Origin: Pseudoselenomonas ruminantium
Lineage (GTDB): Bacteria > Bacillota > Negativicutes > Selenomonadales > Selenomonadaceae
Assembly (NCBI RefSeq): GCF_900113715.1
Contig: NZ_FOQK01000008.1
Coordinates: forward strand, 1-64,000
DNA: 64,000 nt
Reading direction: 5' to 3'
Part shown: in pieces, positions 1-8,433 of the stretch
How positions within the stretch are numbered: position 1 is the first letter of the stretch
How the letters are laid out: the number at the start of each line of letters is the position of its first letter
Program-made: the position numbers and the translations under genes
Notes under the pieces: model-generated
The model's database searches: none
The model's input: the letters and a program-made list of their open reading frames with translations, nothing else
Told to the model about the DNA's origin: nothing

Positions 1-125
1 CCATTACCAAAGGGGCGAACGGGGTAGTGCTTCTTTCTGTCTGGAGCGACTATCCTAGGCACAGAATGATACGTACTAACGTATTAGCAGGTTGAAGATT
101 CATTCGGGCTATTGCTGAAACGAAG

Positions 126-322
126 CCGCCGGGCAGGGGCGTACCATAAGCGTAACATTGATGGTTTGCGTGAAGAAAATATTTTTTGCCTTCACATTCC
201 GTTGAAAAATTCACACCGTTCAAGCGCAGCGCGTTTGGGAACTTTTTCAATGCTTAGTTAAAGGCAAAAAATATTTTTAGCAAAGCATCTAAGTGAAGCG
301 TTGGTACTCCCCGGCCCGGCGG
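126..322. repeat. MITE-like inverted-repeat element
   Basis: The two ends are inverted copies of one another. The outer ends (126-146 and 302-322) share the pattern CCGCCGGGCnGGGGnGTACC, and the inner parts carry a perfect 17-bp inverted pair (AAAATATTTTTTGCCTT at 176-192 and its complement at 261-277). The stretch between can form a long imperfect hairpin. No transposase is present. It is best read as a non-autonomous intergenic repeat or the remnant of one; copies elsewhere in the genome would settle it. A 66-codon minus-strand reading frame across it (50-250) is judged not to be a gene. Confidence 0.55.
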
Positions 323-370
323 CGCGGTATTCTACGAATAAATTCCTGGTAATTACAAACTGCAATTTAT

Positions 371-416
371 AGCAAAAACGGCTCGCCGTCTCACGTAGGA
401 GACAACGAGCCGCCCT
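371..416 (-). terminator. Terminator of the phosphoheptose isomerase gene
   Basis: On the minus strand a GGCTCG...GAGAC / GTCTC...CGAGCC hairpin is followed by GTTTTTGC, a few bases after the isomerase stop codon. It is a typical intrinsic terminator. Confidence 0.7.
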
Positions 417-425
417 TATTGCAGG

Positions 426-1091
426 TTACTCGCCAAAGAATTCATTCTCGGCCGCAATGCAGAGCATATGGTAGACCGGCAGGTGAAGTTCCTGGATACG
501 GAAGGTTTCATCATCGGGCACGCAGATGCAGACATCTGCCAGGTTGCGGCTCTTGATCTTGCCGCCCGACTTGCCCGTAAGTGCGATGGTCTTTACCCCT
601 TTGACCTTCGCCATCTGCAACGCATAGATAACATTCGTGCTGTTGCCCGATGTCGAAATCGCCACGAGGACATCGCCCGCATCGCCCATGCCCAAAAGCT
701 GCTGGGCAAAGGCGAGATCCGGTGCCTGATCGTTGGCGAACGCCGTATTGAGCGCTACCTGATTGACCATCGACAGTGCCGGCAATGCGCCCTGCAGATT
801 CTCCATAAAGTAGTCTGCCTCATCCGGGCATACCGCGCGCATCTTGGCCTCCATATCACTGCCGAGCTTGCGCGGCAGCAGGAAGCCCTTCATGAGCTCG
901 CCGACGATATGCTCGGCATCCGAGGCGCTGCCGCCATTGCCGCAGGCAATGAGCTTATGCCCGCTGCGATAGCTCTCACAGATGGCCTCCACCGCCGCCT
1001 CAAGGTCGGCCTTGCAGACCAACAGGGCCGGATAACGTTCAATCAATTCGCTTACTTTATTTCTTGTCGATTCCTTCACCAATTTAAACAA
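426..1091 (-). CDS. gmhA: SIS-domain phosphoheptose isomerase (GmhA-like)
   Basis: A sugar isomerase (SIS) domain protein of about 221 residues. The family converts sedoheptulose 7-phosphate to heptose 7-phosphate for the LPS inner core in the cytoplasm. Visible motifs are the phosphate loop GNGGSASDAEH (about 51-61), the second SIS loop STSGNS (145-150) and the C-terminal QELHLPVYHM segment carrying the catalytic Gln/His. A segment of about 30 residues follows the first loop, as in the longer GmhA-like branch, so DiaA-like or other SIS roles are possible. The start is uncertain: TTG at 1091 lies almost on the GGAGA, while TTG/GTG codons at 1082 and 1079 have better spacing. It ends just before an intrinsic terminator. 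Confidence 0.8.
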   Translation of the reverse strand: MFKLVKESTRNKVSELIERYPALLVCKADLEAAVEAICESYRSGHKLIACGNGGSASDAEHIVGELMKGFLLPRKLGSDMEAKMRAVCPDEADYFMENLQGALPALSMVNQVALNTAFANDQAPDLAFAQQLLGMGDAGDVLVAISTSGNSTNVIYALQMAKVKGVKTIALTGKSGGKIKSRNLADVCICVPDDETFRIQELHLPVYHMLCIAAENEFFGE

Positions 1092-1099
1092 ATCTCCTT

Positions 1100-1771
1100 T
1101 TAACGATTGCGATATCTGTCAGCCATGCTTTTGGCTTCATAGCCGCTTTCAGGGCCTCGGATATCCTGGATTTCCCTGCGCTGCGGCATGACATCCTGTG
1201 GTTCCTGGCGCATGTTGAGATCACGCATCGAGGAACGGTAGACATTGCCCTCATTCTTGCGGCCACGGAACTTGTTCCAGAGCCATTTGATCACCATGAT
1301 GGCTGCAAAGACCAGGATGACATTCATGACCACACCGAGGATATCAGCGAGCAGGCCGCCGCCCAGGCCGCCAAACATGCTCGCCAGCAGGCTGCCGAGC
1401 ATCATGCCGCCAGCCAGCAGGCCGATATTGCGCAGGGCACTCCCCCAACGGCTGCCGCTCTGCGCATTGGCCGTACCCGCCGTATTGCTCTTGCTGTTGG
1501 CTGCCGGTGCATTCTTATCGAGGCTCTTGGCATCCTTGGACGGCTTGTAGCCCTCGCCATTGCCCGATACCGATTTGCTGTTGCTTGCCGGTGCCGATGC
1601 CTTCGGGGCTACCGGTTTCGGCGCAGATTTTGCCCCGCCGCCCAGCTTTGCGCCGCCTTTGGCCGCATAGGCCACCGTTGCCGTATCAGCCGTGACGGCT
1701 GTGACCATCGGCACCGCCGTAGCGACCATAAGCCCCACCATAACTGCCGCAGCTAATTTCTTCAACTTCAT
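1100..1771 (-). CDS. Secreted/membrane protein resembling the N-terminal part of Tim44-like proteins
   Basis: 223 residues. A signal-peptide-like start (KK, then a hydrophobic stretch ending near AYA, about 1-36) is followed by a Ala/Ser/Pro/Lys-rich linker (40-105). Next come a Gly/Leu/Met-rich segment (LLAGGMMLGSLLASMFGG, about 118-140), a transmembrane helix (about 145-165) and a charged tail ending in an RNR. Bacterial Tim44-domain proteins often begin this way, but the Tim44 domain itself is absent. AAGGAG lies 8 bases before the ATG. It sits tightly upstream of the isomerase gene (9 bases) and may be co-transcribed. The function is unknown. Confidence 0.75.
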   Translation of the reverse strand: MKLKKLAAAVMVGLMVATAVPMVTAVTADTATVAYAAKGGAKLGGGAKSAPKPVAPKASAPASNSKSVSGNGEGYKPSKDAKSLDKNAPAANSKSNTAGTANAQSGSRWGSALRNIGLLAGGMMLGSLLASMFGGLGGGLLADILGVVMNVILVFAAIMVIKWLWNKFRGRKNEGNVYRSSMRDLNMRQEPQDVMPQRREIQDIRGPESGYEAKSMADRYRNR

Positions 1772-1805
1772 AATGTCAACTCTCCTTCATATATAGTATC
1801 ACAGA

Positions 1806-2084
1806 TTATTCTTCCTTATAGGACTTGATATCCTCGGGGAAGGCGTAGATCTCGCCCACCGTATCGAGCTCACCCGACAGATACCGGTCAATATCATCGA
1901 CATCGATGTAGAGCTTGCAGTCAATGTCGAGGTATCCCTGTTCCTGGCCATTGGATAAATCACGGATTGCCATAAGTTTCTCGCGGAGCTTCAAGAGCTC
2001 GCTGCGCGTCGCATGGACATCGAGCTTGATCTGCGGGACGCCATACTGTTTGAGGACTTCGTCCATCGTCATACGTTGAGACAT
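1806..2084 (-). CDS. Small acidic conserved hypothetical protein
   Basis: 92 residues starting MSQRMTMDEVLKQYGV. The ATG at 2084 is chosen over an upstream ATG at 2132 because AAAGGATG sits directly before it. It is rich in Asp, Glu and Leu, soluble, with no signal peptide, and contains a helical N-terminus and an acidic centre (DIDCKLYIDVDDIDRYL). I do not recognise the family. It is transcribed in the same direction as the two genes downstream and the 54-codon gene upstream, suggesting one operon. Confidence 0.65.
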   Translation of the reverse strand: MSQRMTMDEVLKQYGVPQIKLDVHATRSELLKLREKLMAIRDLSNGQEQGYLDIDCKLYIDVDDIDRYLSGELDTVGEIYAFPEDIKSYKEE

Positions 2085-2157
2085 TTGAGGTTCATCCTTT
2101 CTTTTGACCTTTTGATGTTTATAGTTTATCAATCCCAGATGAAAATCTGCTGAGATT

Positions 2158-2322
2158 CTACAGATTTCTGGCTTTCATGCGATCGAGTATCTGCTGCAGC
2201 TGTCGCTTCTGGCGCAGATGCGTCTCGTAGTCGAGATCGTTCGAATCCACGCGCATCCGCTTCTCGATGCTGTCGATACTCTGCTGGATGCGGGCCATCG
2301 CCTCGGTGTTATCCGCTTTCAT
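2158..2322 (-). CDS. Small coiled-coil protein, 54 residues
   Basis: A short frame beginning MKADNTEAMARIQQSIDSIE and ending ILDRMKARNL. A strong GGAGGG ribosome site lies 8 bases before the ATG. The composition is highly charged (K/R/E/D/Q) with heptad-like spacing of I, L and M, so a single amphipathic or coiled-coil helix is likely. It lies between the 92-residue gene and a secreted-protein gene, all on the minus strand. No family is recognised. The ribosome site and protein-like composition make it credible. Confidence 0.6.
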   Translation of the reverse strand: MKADNTEAMARIQQSIDSIEKRMRVDSNDLDYETHLRQKRQLQQILDRMKARNL

Positions 2323-2393
2323 CCATTCTTCCCTCCTGTAGCTTTCCTGCTCCTACCAGTTTACAGGGTTATCGCTGCCAGTTCAAGAAAAAA

Positions 2394-2421
2394 CAGTCCG
2401 GGAAGCAGAATTCCCGGACTG
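2394..2421 (-). terminator. Terminator after the secreted-protein gene
   Basis: CAGTCCGGGAA and TTCCCGGACTG form an 11-bp perfect stem with a 6-base loop. On the minus strand it is followed by TTTTTTC, a strong intrinsic terminator. Confidence 0.85.
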
Positions 2422-2441
2422 GCATTCATATTCACAGGATA

Positions 2442-3413
2442 TTATTTTTTCCCTGCCGGCAGGACTTTCGGCAATACACTCGGCATCTTGGCATCCGTCA
2501 GCTTAGCTTTCGCAGCTACATCAGCCGGTACATTAAGATCCGACTCCGACTCAAGCTTGCGGCCGCTGAAGCTGATTTCCAGCGTGCTGCCATTGATGAT
2601 TTCCAGCAGTCCCTTTTCATCTTCCGCCGTCATTTTTTGTTCTTTGAGTAGCGAAGTCAACGCTTTGCGCATCTGCGTCGTCAGGTTGGCGTGCAAATCC
2701 GTCATCATATGTTCTTTTCTGTCAATGGTCACAGTGTATTCGATATCGCCCATGCTCTGCAATACCTTTTTGAGCTGCTCGGTATCCTTCGCATCCTTTT
2801 TATCTTTCGCATCTTTCTTGTCGAGCTCCAATAGCTGGAACAGATACGGATAGAACTTTTTCCCGTCGAGCGTGACAAGATAGCTCTGCTTGCTGCCCTC
2901 GCTGCTGCCGAGAGTTACCTCTTTGGTACATTTCATCAGATCAACAGCCAATGCCTGATCTACCGTCTGATCCACGGTCTTTTTCTGTTCCTTCTTTTCT
3001 GCTACGGTCTTTTCCCAGCTCTTATCGGCCTTCTGCACATAGACCGTGAGGTCCTTATCCGATTCCTGCATATAGAATGCGCTCTGCTCGATGGACGACG
3101 GTGCCCCCGGTACGATCATCTCCATGGCCAGCGTGCCCTTGGCAGCCATCTTCGGCTCGACATTGAAGGACAGTGATCCCTTATAGCATAAGCTGAGCAA
3201 TGGCGATGACAAATCTAAGTCAAACGCCATCGTCCCTTTATTATACTCAGCCAGGCTGGCCAAATCCTTGCTCAGCTGTGCCTTGGCATCTACGACAGCC
3301 GCCTGCTGCACAGCCGGAGCCTGCTCCGCTGCCAGTACCGGCAGCGCGGTTCCGCCAAACGTCAGTGACACAGCAAGACCTGCTGCCGCTAAGAATTTCT
3401 TTCCCTTCATCAT
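2442..3413 (-). CDS. Exported protein of unknown function
   Basis: About 323 residues with a clear signal peptide (MMKGKKFLAAAGLAVSL..., cleavage near PVLAA, about residue 30). The mature part is a lysine-rich, probably beta-rich domain reminiscent of DUF6612/LppX-like exported proteins that carry a hydrophobic cavity, but I cannot assign it firmly. A low-complexity Lys/Asp segment (KKDAKDKKDAKD) lies near residues 195-210. The ATG at 3413 is preferred because GGAAAGG lies about 10 bases upstream. It is expressed toward the small genes at 2.3-1.1 kb but is separated from them by a strong terminator. Confidence 0.65.
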   Translation of the reverse strand: MMKGKKFLAAAGLAVSLTFGGTALPVLAAEQAPAVQQAAVVDAKAQLSKDLASLAEYNKGTMAFDLDLSSPLLSLCYKGSLSFNVEPKMAAKGTLAMEMIVPGAPSSIEQSAFYMQESDKDLTVYVQKADKSWEKTVAEKKEQKKTVDQTVDQALAVDLMKCTKEVTLGSSEGSKQSYLVTLDGKKFYPYLFQLLELDKKDAKDKKDAKDTEQLKKVLQSMGDIEYTVTIDRKEHMMTDLHANLTTQMRKALTSLLKEQKMTAEDEKGLLEIINGSTLEISFSGRKLESESDLNVPADVAAKAKLTDAKMPSVLPKVLPAGKK

Positions 3414-3576
3414 TTGCAATCATCCTTTCCTTATCCTGTTTTGCTTCTCTTGCAAAAGCTTTTCTCTTCTTATACCCCTGAGCCAAGCTTTCTGTTACTG
3501 ATTTCGACATTTTTTTCGAAAAACCTACATCATGCTATAATAAAATCATCCAGATTATTGTGTGAGGTGATTTTCT

Positions 3577-5391
3577 TTGAAACATACCCAGGAGAAACGG
3601 CACTTCTATGAAGCCATCCGTGAGGCTGACCTCTGTACCATCCATGAGCTCCAGCAGCGTAGCAGCCGCTATATGGCGCTGCGCACAGGCACCTTCCTCA
3701 CGATGGTCTTCGCCTTTGCGGCCGGCTACGATGGCCATCCGGCAGGAACCGTCCTCGGCCTGCTGCTACTCATCTTTTTCCTGTTGCTCGTCCGCCAGCA
3801 CAACAGGCTGCGCCAGCAACAGCAGCTGCTTGCCTGCCATCTCGACGCGACTTCTTCCTATATCGATCGCTTCACTGGCAAATGGAAGGATTTTGATGAC
3901 AATGGGGCCAGCTTCCACCGCGCCGACCGGCCACAGGAAACCGACCTGCATATCTTCGGCCCTGCCTCCCTGTACCAGTACCTTTCCTGCGCCCGTACCC
4001 AGCGCGGCCGCCAGCGGCTGGCCCGGTCCCTTGCCACGTCACCGCCTGCTCCCGCAAAGATACTCGCCCGCCAGCAAGCCGTGGCAGAACTCATCGATCA
4101 CCCGCGTTTCTGCCTGAACCTCATGGCCCGCGCAGCCATGCTCGCCAATGGCCATGATACCACCAGCCTGCTGGCAGAGATTGAAAAAGAACCGCCCAGC
4201 GGCAGCCACTCGATCGTCCGCTACCGCACAGCCTGGATACTGCCAGTCCTCACGCTCATCAGCCTGCTGCTTGCGGCCTTCGATGTGGTGAGCTGGAGCC
4301 TCCCCGGCCTGCTGACCGGACTGCAATTCCTGCTCACGATGCTGTTCCACCGTCACAACCAGGAGGTGCTCGCCCCCCTCGCCGATCTCACCCATGAGCT
4401 GCACCACTACGAGGCGCTGTTCCGCGAGCTCGAGCAGGCAGATTTTGCCAGCACCACGCTGAGCGGTCTGCAGCAGCGCCTGCGCACGGGCGGCGCCAGC
4501 CAAAGCCTGCGCCGTCTGGCCCGGCTGGCCGACTGCGTCTCTTTGGACCACAACCTCTTTTTCTTCGTGCTTGCCAACACCCTGCTGCTCTGGGATTGCC
4601 ATATGGCCGTCCAGCTCAGCCGCTGGCGCGACGATGCTGCCAGCAACCTGCGCGAATGGATCGACATCTGGTCCGAAATGGAAACCTTGCTGTCACTGGC
4701 GACGATCGGCCACACGCGGACAACATGGGTATTCCCGCAGCTGGCAGCAGGCTCGCCGTCTCTGCGCGCCCGCAGCCTCAGCGCCTTGCTGCTCCCCGAG
4801 GAGAAAGCCATCCCGAACGATGCCAGGCTTGCCGCAGGCACGCATATCATCACGGGATCGAACATGAGCGGCAAAACCACCTATATGCGCACGCTTGCCA
4901 GTGCAGCCGTCCTCGCCTATGCCGGCGCACCGGTCTGTGCCGCAGAGTTCACGCTGTCGCCGCTGCATATCTTCACCTCCATCCAGGTCAACGATGACTT
5001 GTCCCAGGGCATATCGACCTTCTACGCCGAACTCCTGCGCATCAAGCAGATGGTCGAGTTCAGCCGCCAGGAGCAGCCCATGCTCATCTGCATCGATGAG
5101 ATCTTCAAAGGCACCAACTCCGCCGACCGCATCATCGGTGCGCAGGAAGCCATCCGCCATCTGACCCGCGCCTGGTGCATCACCCTTGTCACCACGCACG
5201 ACTTCGAGCTCTGTGACCTGAACTCCCCCAACGAGATACCTGTAACAAATTGTCACTTCGAAGAATACTACGAAGACGACAAGATACGGTTCGACTACAA
5301 GCTCAAGCCAGGGCGCTGCCAGACCACGAATGCCCAGTATCTGCTGCGCATGGCAGGGATCATCACCGATGAGCACGCAACAGGAAACTAA
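3577..5391 (+). CDS. Membrane-anchored MutS-family ATPase
   Basis: 604 residues; a TTG start is used, with AGGTGA a few bases before. Two hydrophobic hairpins are seen (about 36-75 and 212-250), then a helical clamp-like region and a MutS C-terminal ATPase domain. The ATPase has Walker A GSNMSGKTT (427-435), Walker B LICIDEIFKGTNS and the TTHDFEL switch. The mismatch-recognition domains I and II and the MutS2 Smr domain are missing, so it is neither MutS1 nor MutS2. It matches a poorly studied family of membrane MutS-like proteins of about 600 residues. A role in DNA transactions at the membrane is inference. Confidence 0.85.
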   Translation: MKHTQEKRHFYEAIREADLCTIHELQQRSSRYMALRTGTFLTMVFAFAAGYDGHPAGTVLGLLLLIFFLLLVRQHNRLRQQQQLLACHLDATSSYIDRFTGKWKDFDDNGASFHRADRPQETDLHIFGPASLYQYLSCARTQRGRQRLARSLATSPPAPAKILARQQAVAELIDHPRFCLNLMARAAMLANGHDTTSLLAEIEKEPPSGSHSIVRYRTAWILPVLTLISLLLAAFDVVSWSLPGLLTGLQFLLTMLFHRHNQEVLAPLADLTHELHHYEALFRELEQADFASTTLSGLQQRLRTGGASQSLRRLARLADCVSLDHNLFFFVLANTLLLWDCHMAVQLSRWRDDAASNLREWIDIWSEMETLLSLATIGHTRTTWVFPQLAAGSPSLRARSLSALLLPEEKAIPNDARLAAGTHIITGSNMSGKTTYMRTLASAAVLAYAGAPVCAAEFTLSPLHIFTSIQVNDDLSQGISTFYAELLRIKQMVEFSRQEQPMLICIDEIFKGTNSADRIIGAQEAIRHLTRAWCITLVTTHDFELCDLNSPNEIPVTNCHFEEYYEDDKIRFDYKLKPGRCQTTNAQYLLRMAGIITDEHATGN

Positions 5392-5410
5392 ATCCGTCAA
5401 AACACGAAAA

Positions 5411-5453
5411 AATGCGAACAAAGCCCAATCTGACGGCTTGTTCGCATTTTTTT
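5411..5453 (+). terminator. Terminator after the MutS-like gene
   Basis: AATGCGAACAA and TTGTTCGCATT form an 11-bp stem around a 16-base loop, followed by a run of seven T. Confidence 0.85.
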
Positions 5454-5576
5454 ATAAAAAAAGCGAGACAAATGTCCACAGATGTGCTAATATATTTATT
5501 GTCTTAATTCCGTATATCATTGTATATTCACAAGAGACACTTCCTGTTATTCTATTCATTTGAGGAGGACATTCCC

Positions 5577-6947
5577 ATGGAATCATTCATCCCTGTACTC
5601 AATGCCATCGACTCCTTCATGTGGGGGCCGCCGCTGATCACGCTTCTGGTCGGCACGGGCATCTTCCTGACGATCCGCCTGCACCTGCTGCAGGTATTCC
5701 GCCTGCCGAAAGCGCTCGGCCTTATCTTCAAAGCCAAGAACCACGGCGAAGGTGATGTCTCGAGCTTCAAGGCACTCTGCGTCGCCCTCGCCGCTACGGT
5801 CGGCACGGGCAACATCGTCGGCGTCGCCACGGCTGTGAAGGTCGGCGGCCCGGGTGCCATCTTCTGGATGTGGATGGCCGCATTCTTCGGCATGGCAACG
5901 AAATACGCCGAAGGCCTGCTCGCCGTCAAGTATCGCAGCACCGATGAAAAAGGCGAGATTGCCGGCGGCCCGATGTTCTACATCCGCAACGGCATGGGCG
6001 AAAAGTATAAACCGCTCGCTACCTTCTTCGCCGTCGCAACGATCCTCGTCGCTTATCTCGGCATCGGTACCTTCCCGCAGGTCAACGCCATCGTCGACAG
6101 TGTCAATATCTCCTTTGGTGTGCCGAAATTCGCTACGGACATCGTCCTGACACTGCTGATTGCCGCTATCACCCTCGGCGGCCTGCAGAGCATCGCCAAA
6201 GTCGCCTCCAAGGTCATCCCGTTTATGGCCGTCATGTACATCGCCATCAGCCTTGGCCTTATCCTCATGCATCTCGATGCCGTCCCGGCTGCCGTTTCCC
6301 TGATTCTCGAGAGTGCCTTCACAGGCACGGCTGCTGCCGGTGGTTTTGCAGGCTCCACCATCATGATGGCCATGCAGAACGGTATCGCCCGCGGCGTCTT
6401 CTCCAATGAATCCGGTCTCGGCTCCGCCCCGATCGCCGCCGCTGCTGCCAAAACCAAGCATCCGGCTGAGCAGGGTCTCATCTCCATGACGGGTACCTTC
6501 ATCGACACGATCATCATCTGCACGATGACGGGCCTGGCCCTTGTCCTCACGGGTGTATGGCAGGGAGATGCTGCGGGTGCCGCTATGACCAGCGCCGCCT
6601 TTGCCAGCGTCTACGGCTTCCTCGGCAGCCAGCTCCTGACGATTGCTTTGGCCCTGTTTGCCTTCACGACGATCCTCGGCTGGAACTACTACGGCGAGCG
6701 CGCCTGCATCTACCTCATGGGTACCAAAGGCGTCCTGCCGTACCGTGTGATCTTCATCGCACTGATTGCCTCAGGTGCCTTCCTCAAGCTCGAAGCCATC
6801 TGGATCCTTGCCGATATCGTCAACGGCCTCATGGCTATCCCGAACCTTATCGCCCTTATCGCCCTCTCCGGTGTAGTCGTCGCTGAGACGAAGAGCTACC
6901 TCGCCGAAGAGGAAGCCTCCAAGAATGCCAAAGAGGCCTTGAACTGA
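5577..6947 (+). CDS. Sodium:alanine/glycine symporter (AGCS family)
   Basis: 456 residues with about ten hydrophobic helices. AGCS signatures are seen: GPPLITLLVGTGIFLTIR at the N-terminus, the ATVGTGNIVGVATA ligand/sodium loop, and the FSNESGLGSAPIAAAAA motif in the middle. The family imports alanine or glycine (some members glutamine) with Na+. The ATG at 5577 follows GAGGAGG by 8 bases, so the 19 in-frame codons upstream are not used. It is monocistronic, with strong terminators on both sides. No riboswitch fold was recognised in the roughly 120-base leader. Confidence 0.92.
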   Translation: MESFIPVLNAIDSFMWGPPLITLLVGTGIFLTIRLHLLQVFRLPKALGLIFKAKNHGEGDVSSFKALCVALAATVGTGNIVGVATAVKVGGPGAIFWMWMAAFFGMATKYAEGLLAVKYRSTDEKGEIAGGPMFYIRNGMGEKYKPLATFFAVATILVAYLGIGTFPQVNAIVDSVNISFGVPKFATDIVLTLLIAAITLGGLQSIAKVASKVIPFMAVMYIAISLGLILMHLDAVPAAVSLILESAFTGTAAAGGFAGSTIMMAMQNGIARGVFSNESGLGSAPIAAAAAKTKHPAEQGLISMTGTFIDTIIICTMTGLALVLTGVWQGDAAGAAMTSAAFASVYGFLGSQLLTIALALFAFTTILGWNYYGERACIYLMGTKGVLPYRVIFIALIASGAFLKLEAIWILADIVNGLMAIPNLIALIALSGVVVAETKSYLAEEEASKNAKEALN

Positions 6948-6965
6948 TACGCCAGCTTGCTAGGC

Positions 6966-7003
6966 AAAGCGACCTCCTGCCATTGGGCAGGAGGTCGCTT
7001 TAT
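6966..7003 (+). terminator. Terminator after the AGCS symporter gene
   Basis: AAAGCGACCTCCTGCC and GGCAGGAGGTCGCTTT make a 16-bp perfect stem with a 4-base loop. It is AT-rich on both sides and may work in both directions. Confidence 0.85.
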
Positions 7004-7076
7004 TTACATCTTTACAATTCCTTCACTTAGCCATACAATAGTAGGCATACACTTATTCTTAGAAAGAAGGCTTTTC

Positions 7077-7826
7077 ATGTCAGCCATACCATTGCCACTG
7101 GGCAAGACCCGCCGGGATGTGTTTTTCGAAGGCATCCATGACGGCATCCCGATTGCCCTGGGATATTTCGTCGTCTCCTTCACCCTTGGCATTGCCGCCA
7201 GGAACGCCGGCCTCACGCCCTTCCAGGGCTTTCTGGCCAGCTTCTTCAACAATGCCTCCGCCGGCGAATACGCCGCCTTCACGGTCATTGCCGCCGATGC
7301 CCCCTACCTCGAGATGGCCATCATCACCCTTGTGGCCAATGCGCGCTACATGCTCATGAGCTGTGTCGTCAGCCAGAAATTCGCAGCGGATACGCCACTT
7401 TGGCATCGCATTCTCGTCGGCTTCGACATCACGGACGAGATTTTCGGCATCACGATTGCCCGCAAAGGTCCGCTCAATCCCTACTATAATTATGGCGCTA
7501 TGGCCGTCGCCCTGCCTGGCTGGTCCATCGGTACCGCCCTCGGCGTCGTCGCCGGCAACCTGCTGCCACTGCAGGCCGTCAGTGCCCTGTCTGTCGCCCT
7601 GTTCGGCATGTTCCTCTGGGTCATCATCCCGACGGCCCGCGACAACCACATCGTCGGCGGCCTCGTACTCGCCAGTTTCATTGCCAGCTTTGCTCTGGCA
7701 CATCTGCCCGGTCTTATGGAGCTGTCCGCCGGCACGCGCACGATTATCCTGACCGTTGTCATCGCAGGGCTTGGCGCCGCGTTCTTCCCCATAAAAGACA
7801 AGGAGGACAACGACCATGCAGCATGA
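7077..7826 (+). CDS. azlC: AzlC-family branched-chain amino-acid exporter, large subunit
   Basis: 249 residues with several transmembrane segments. The N-terminus (GIHDGIPIALGYFVVSFTLG) and the NARYMLMSC segment are typical of AzlC/YgaZ. With AzlD it exports branched-chain amino acids (azaleucine in Bacillus) across the inner membrane. The ATG at 7077 follows AAGAAGG by 7 bases. Its end overlaps azlD by 11 bases, showing translational coupling. Confidence 0.92.
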   Translation: MSAIPLPLGKTRRDVFFEGIHDGIPIALGYFVVSFTLGIAARNAGLTPFQGFLASFFNNASAGEYAAFTVIAADAPYLEMAIITLVANARYMLMSCVVSQKFAADTPLWHRILVGFDITDEIFGITIARKGPLNPYYNYGAMAVALPGWSIGTALGVVAGNLLPLQAVSALSVALFGMFLWVIIPTARDNHIVGGLVLASFIASFALAHLPGLMELSAGTRTIILTVVIAGLGAAFFPIKDKEDNDHAA

Positions 7827-8124
7827 CATCTATGTCTATCTATTCATCATGAGCGCCGTGACTATCGCCATCCGCATCGTCCCGCTGACGCTCATCCGCA
7901 AGCAGATCAAGAACCGTTTTCTGCGTTCCTTCCTGTTCTACGTCCCCTATGTAACGCTCGCCGTCATGACCTTCCCGGCCATCATGAACGCTACGCAGAC
8001 ACCAATCTCCGGCCTTATGGCCCTTATAGCCGGCATCGCGCTTTCCTGGTACGGTGCCAGCCTGTTCAAAGTATCAGCCGCCTGCTGTATCGTCGTGTTC
8101 TGCACCGAACTCATACTCATCTAA
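7816..8124 (+). CDS. azlD: AzlD-family branched-chain amino-acid exporter, small subunit
   Basis: 102 residues, three or four hydrophobic helices, normal length for AzlD/YgaH. The RIVPLTLIRK segment near the N-terminus and the FLFYVPYVTLAVMTFPAI segment are characteristic. It overlaps azlC by 11 bases, with AAGGAGG inside azlC as its ribosome site. Its last 18 bases and the stop codon lie in a 25-bp sequence repeated at 13756-13780, which marks the edge of the island that follows. Confidence 0.92.
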   Translation: MQHDIYVYLFIMSAVTIAIRIVPLTLIRKQIKNRFLRSFLFYVPYVTLAVMTFPAIMNATQTPISGLMALIAGIALSWYGASLFKVSAACCIVVFCTELILI

Positions 8125-8131
8125 GCAGGAA
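8107..8131. repeat. Left 25-bp direct repeat flanking the island (attachment-like)
   Basis: The 25 bases from GAACTCATACTC to TAAGCAGGAA are identical to 13756-13780. This copy contains the azlD stop codon; the other contains the stop codon of the crp-like gene read on the opposite strand. The neighbouring bases differ at both ends. Before insertion azlD and crp probably overlapped tail to tail. Confidence 0.85.
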
Positions 8132-8151
8132 TTATATAATACTCCAAAAAC

Positions 8152-8198
8152 AAGCGGAGGCTTGACTTGTCAAATTTGACTTGTCAGCCCCCGCTTTT
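8152..8198 (+). terminator. Hairpin after azlD, at the left end of the island
   Basis: AAGCGGAGGC and GCCCCCGCTT pair (one mismatch) and are followed by TTTTC. The loop contains the 11-mer TTGACTTGTCA twice (8162-8172 and 8176-8186). It can terminate azlCD transcripts, although it lies inside the repeat-bounded island. Confidence 0.6.
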
Positions 8199-8359
8199 CT
8201 GTGTTCTACTAGTCAATCAATATAGGAATTGTATGTATCTCCATATTTGTAGTGATACAGGCAACGTATAATGGACAGGGCCAGCGCTGAACTGCGCGCC
8301 TTAGTGCTTGGCGGGGCCAGTCGCGGGTCTGTTCTGCAATAAGCCCAGCAAAAACCTCA

Positions 8360-8419
8360 TCAAAGCAAAAAGCCCATTCCCAACAACAAGATTAAGAGAT
8401 TTTTCTTCACCAGTCTCAT
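8360..8419 (-). other. Possible 19-codon peptide or broken signal-peptide gene
   Basis: A short frame MRLVKKNLLILLLGMGFLL is preceded by GGGGAGG. GTG at 8410 may be the real start, giving better spacing. It reads like a signal peptide cut off by a stop; another frame continues as LFALMRFLLGLLQNRP. The rest of 8125-8433 holds only the azlD hairpin and no recognisable gene. It may be a decayed exported-protein gene. Confidence 0.25.
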
Positions 8420-8433
8420 CCTCCCCTAATTGG

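Noticed and set aside
50-250. 66-codon minus-strand frame in the first 425 bases
   Set aside because: It coincides with the inverted-repeat element and no convincing ribosome site or domain supports it.
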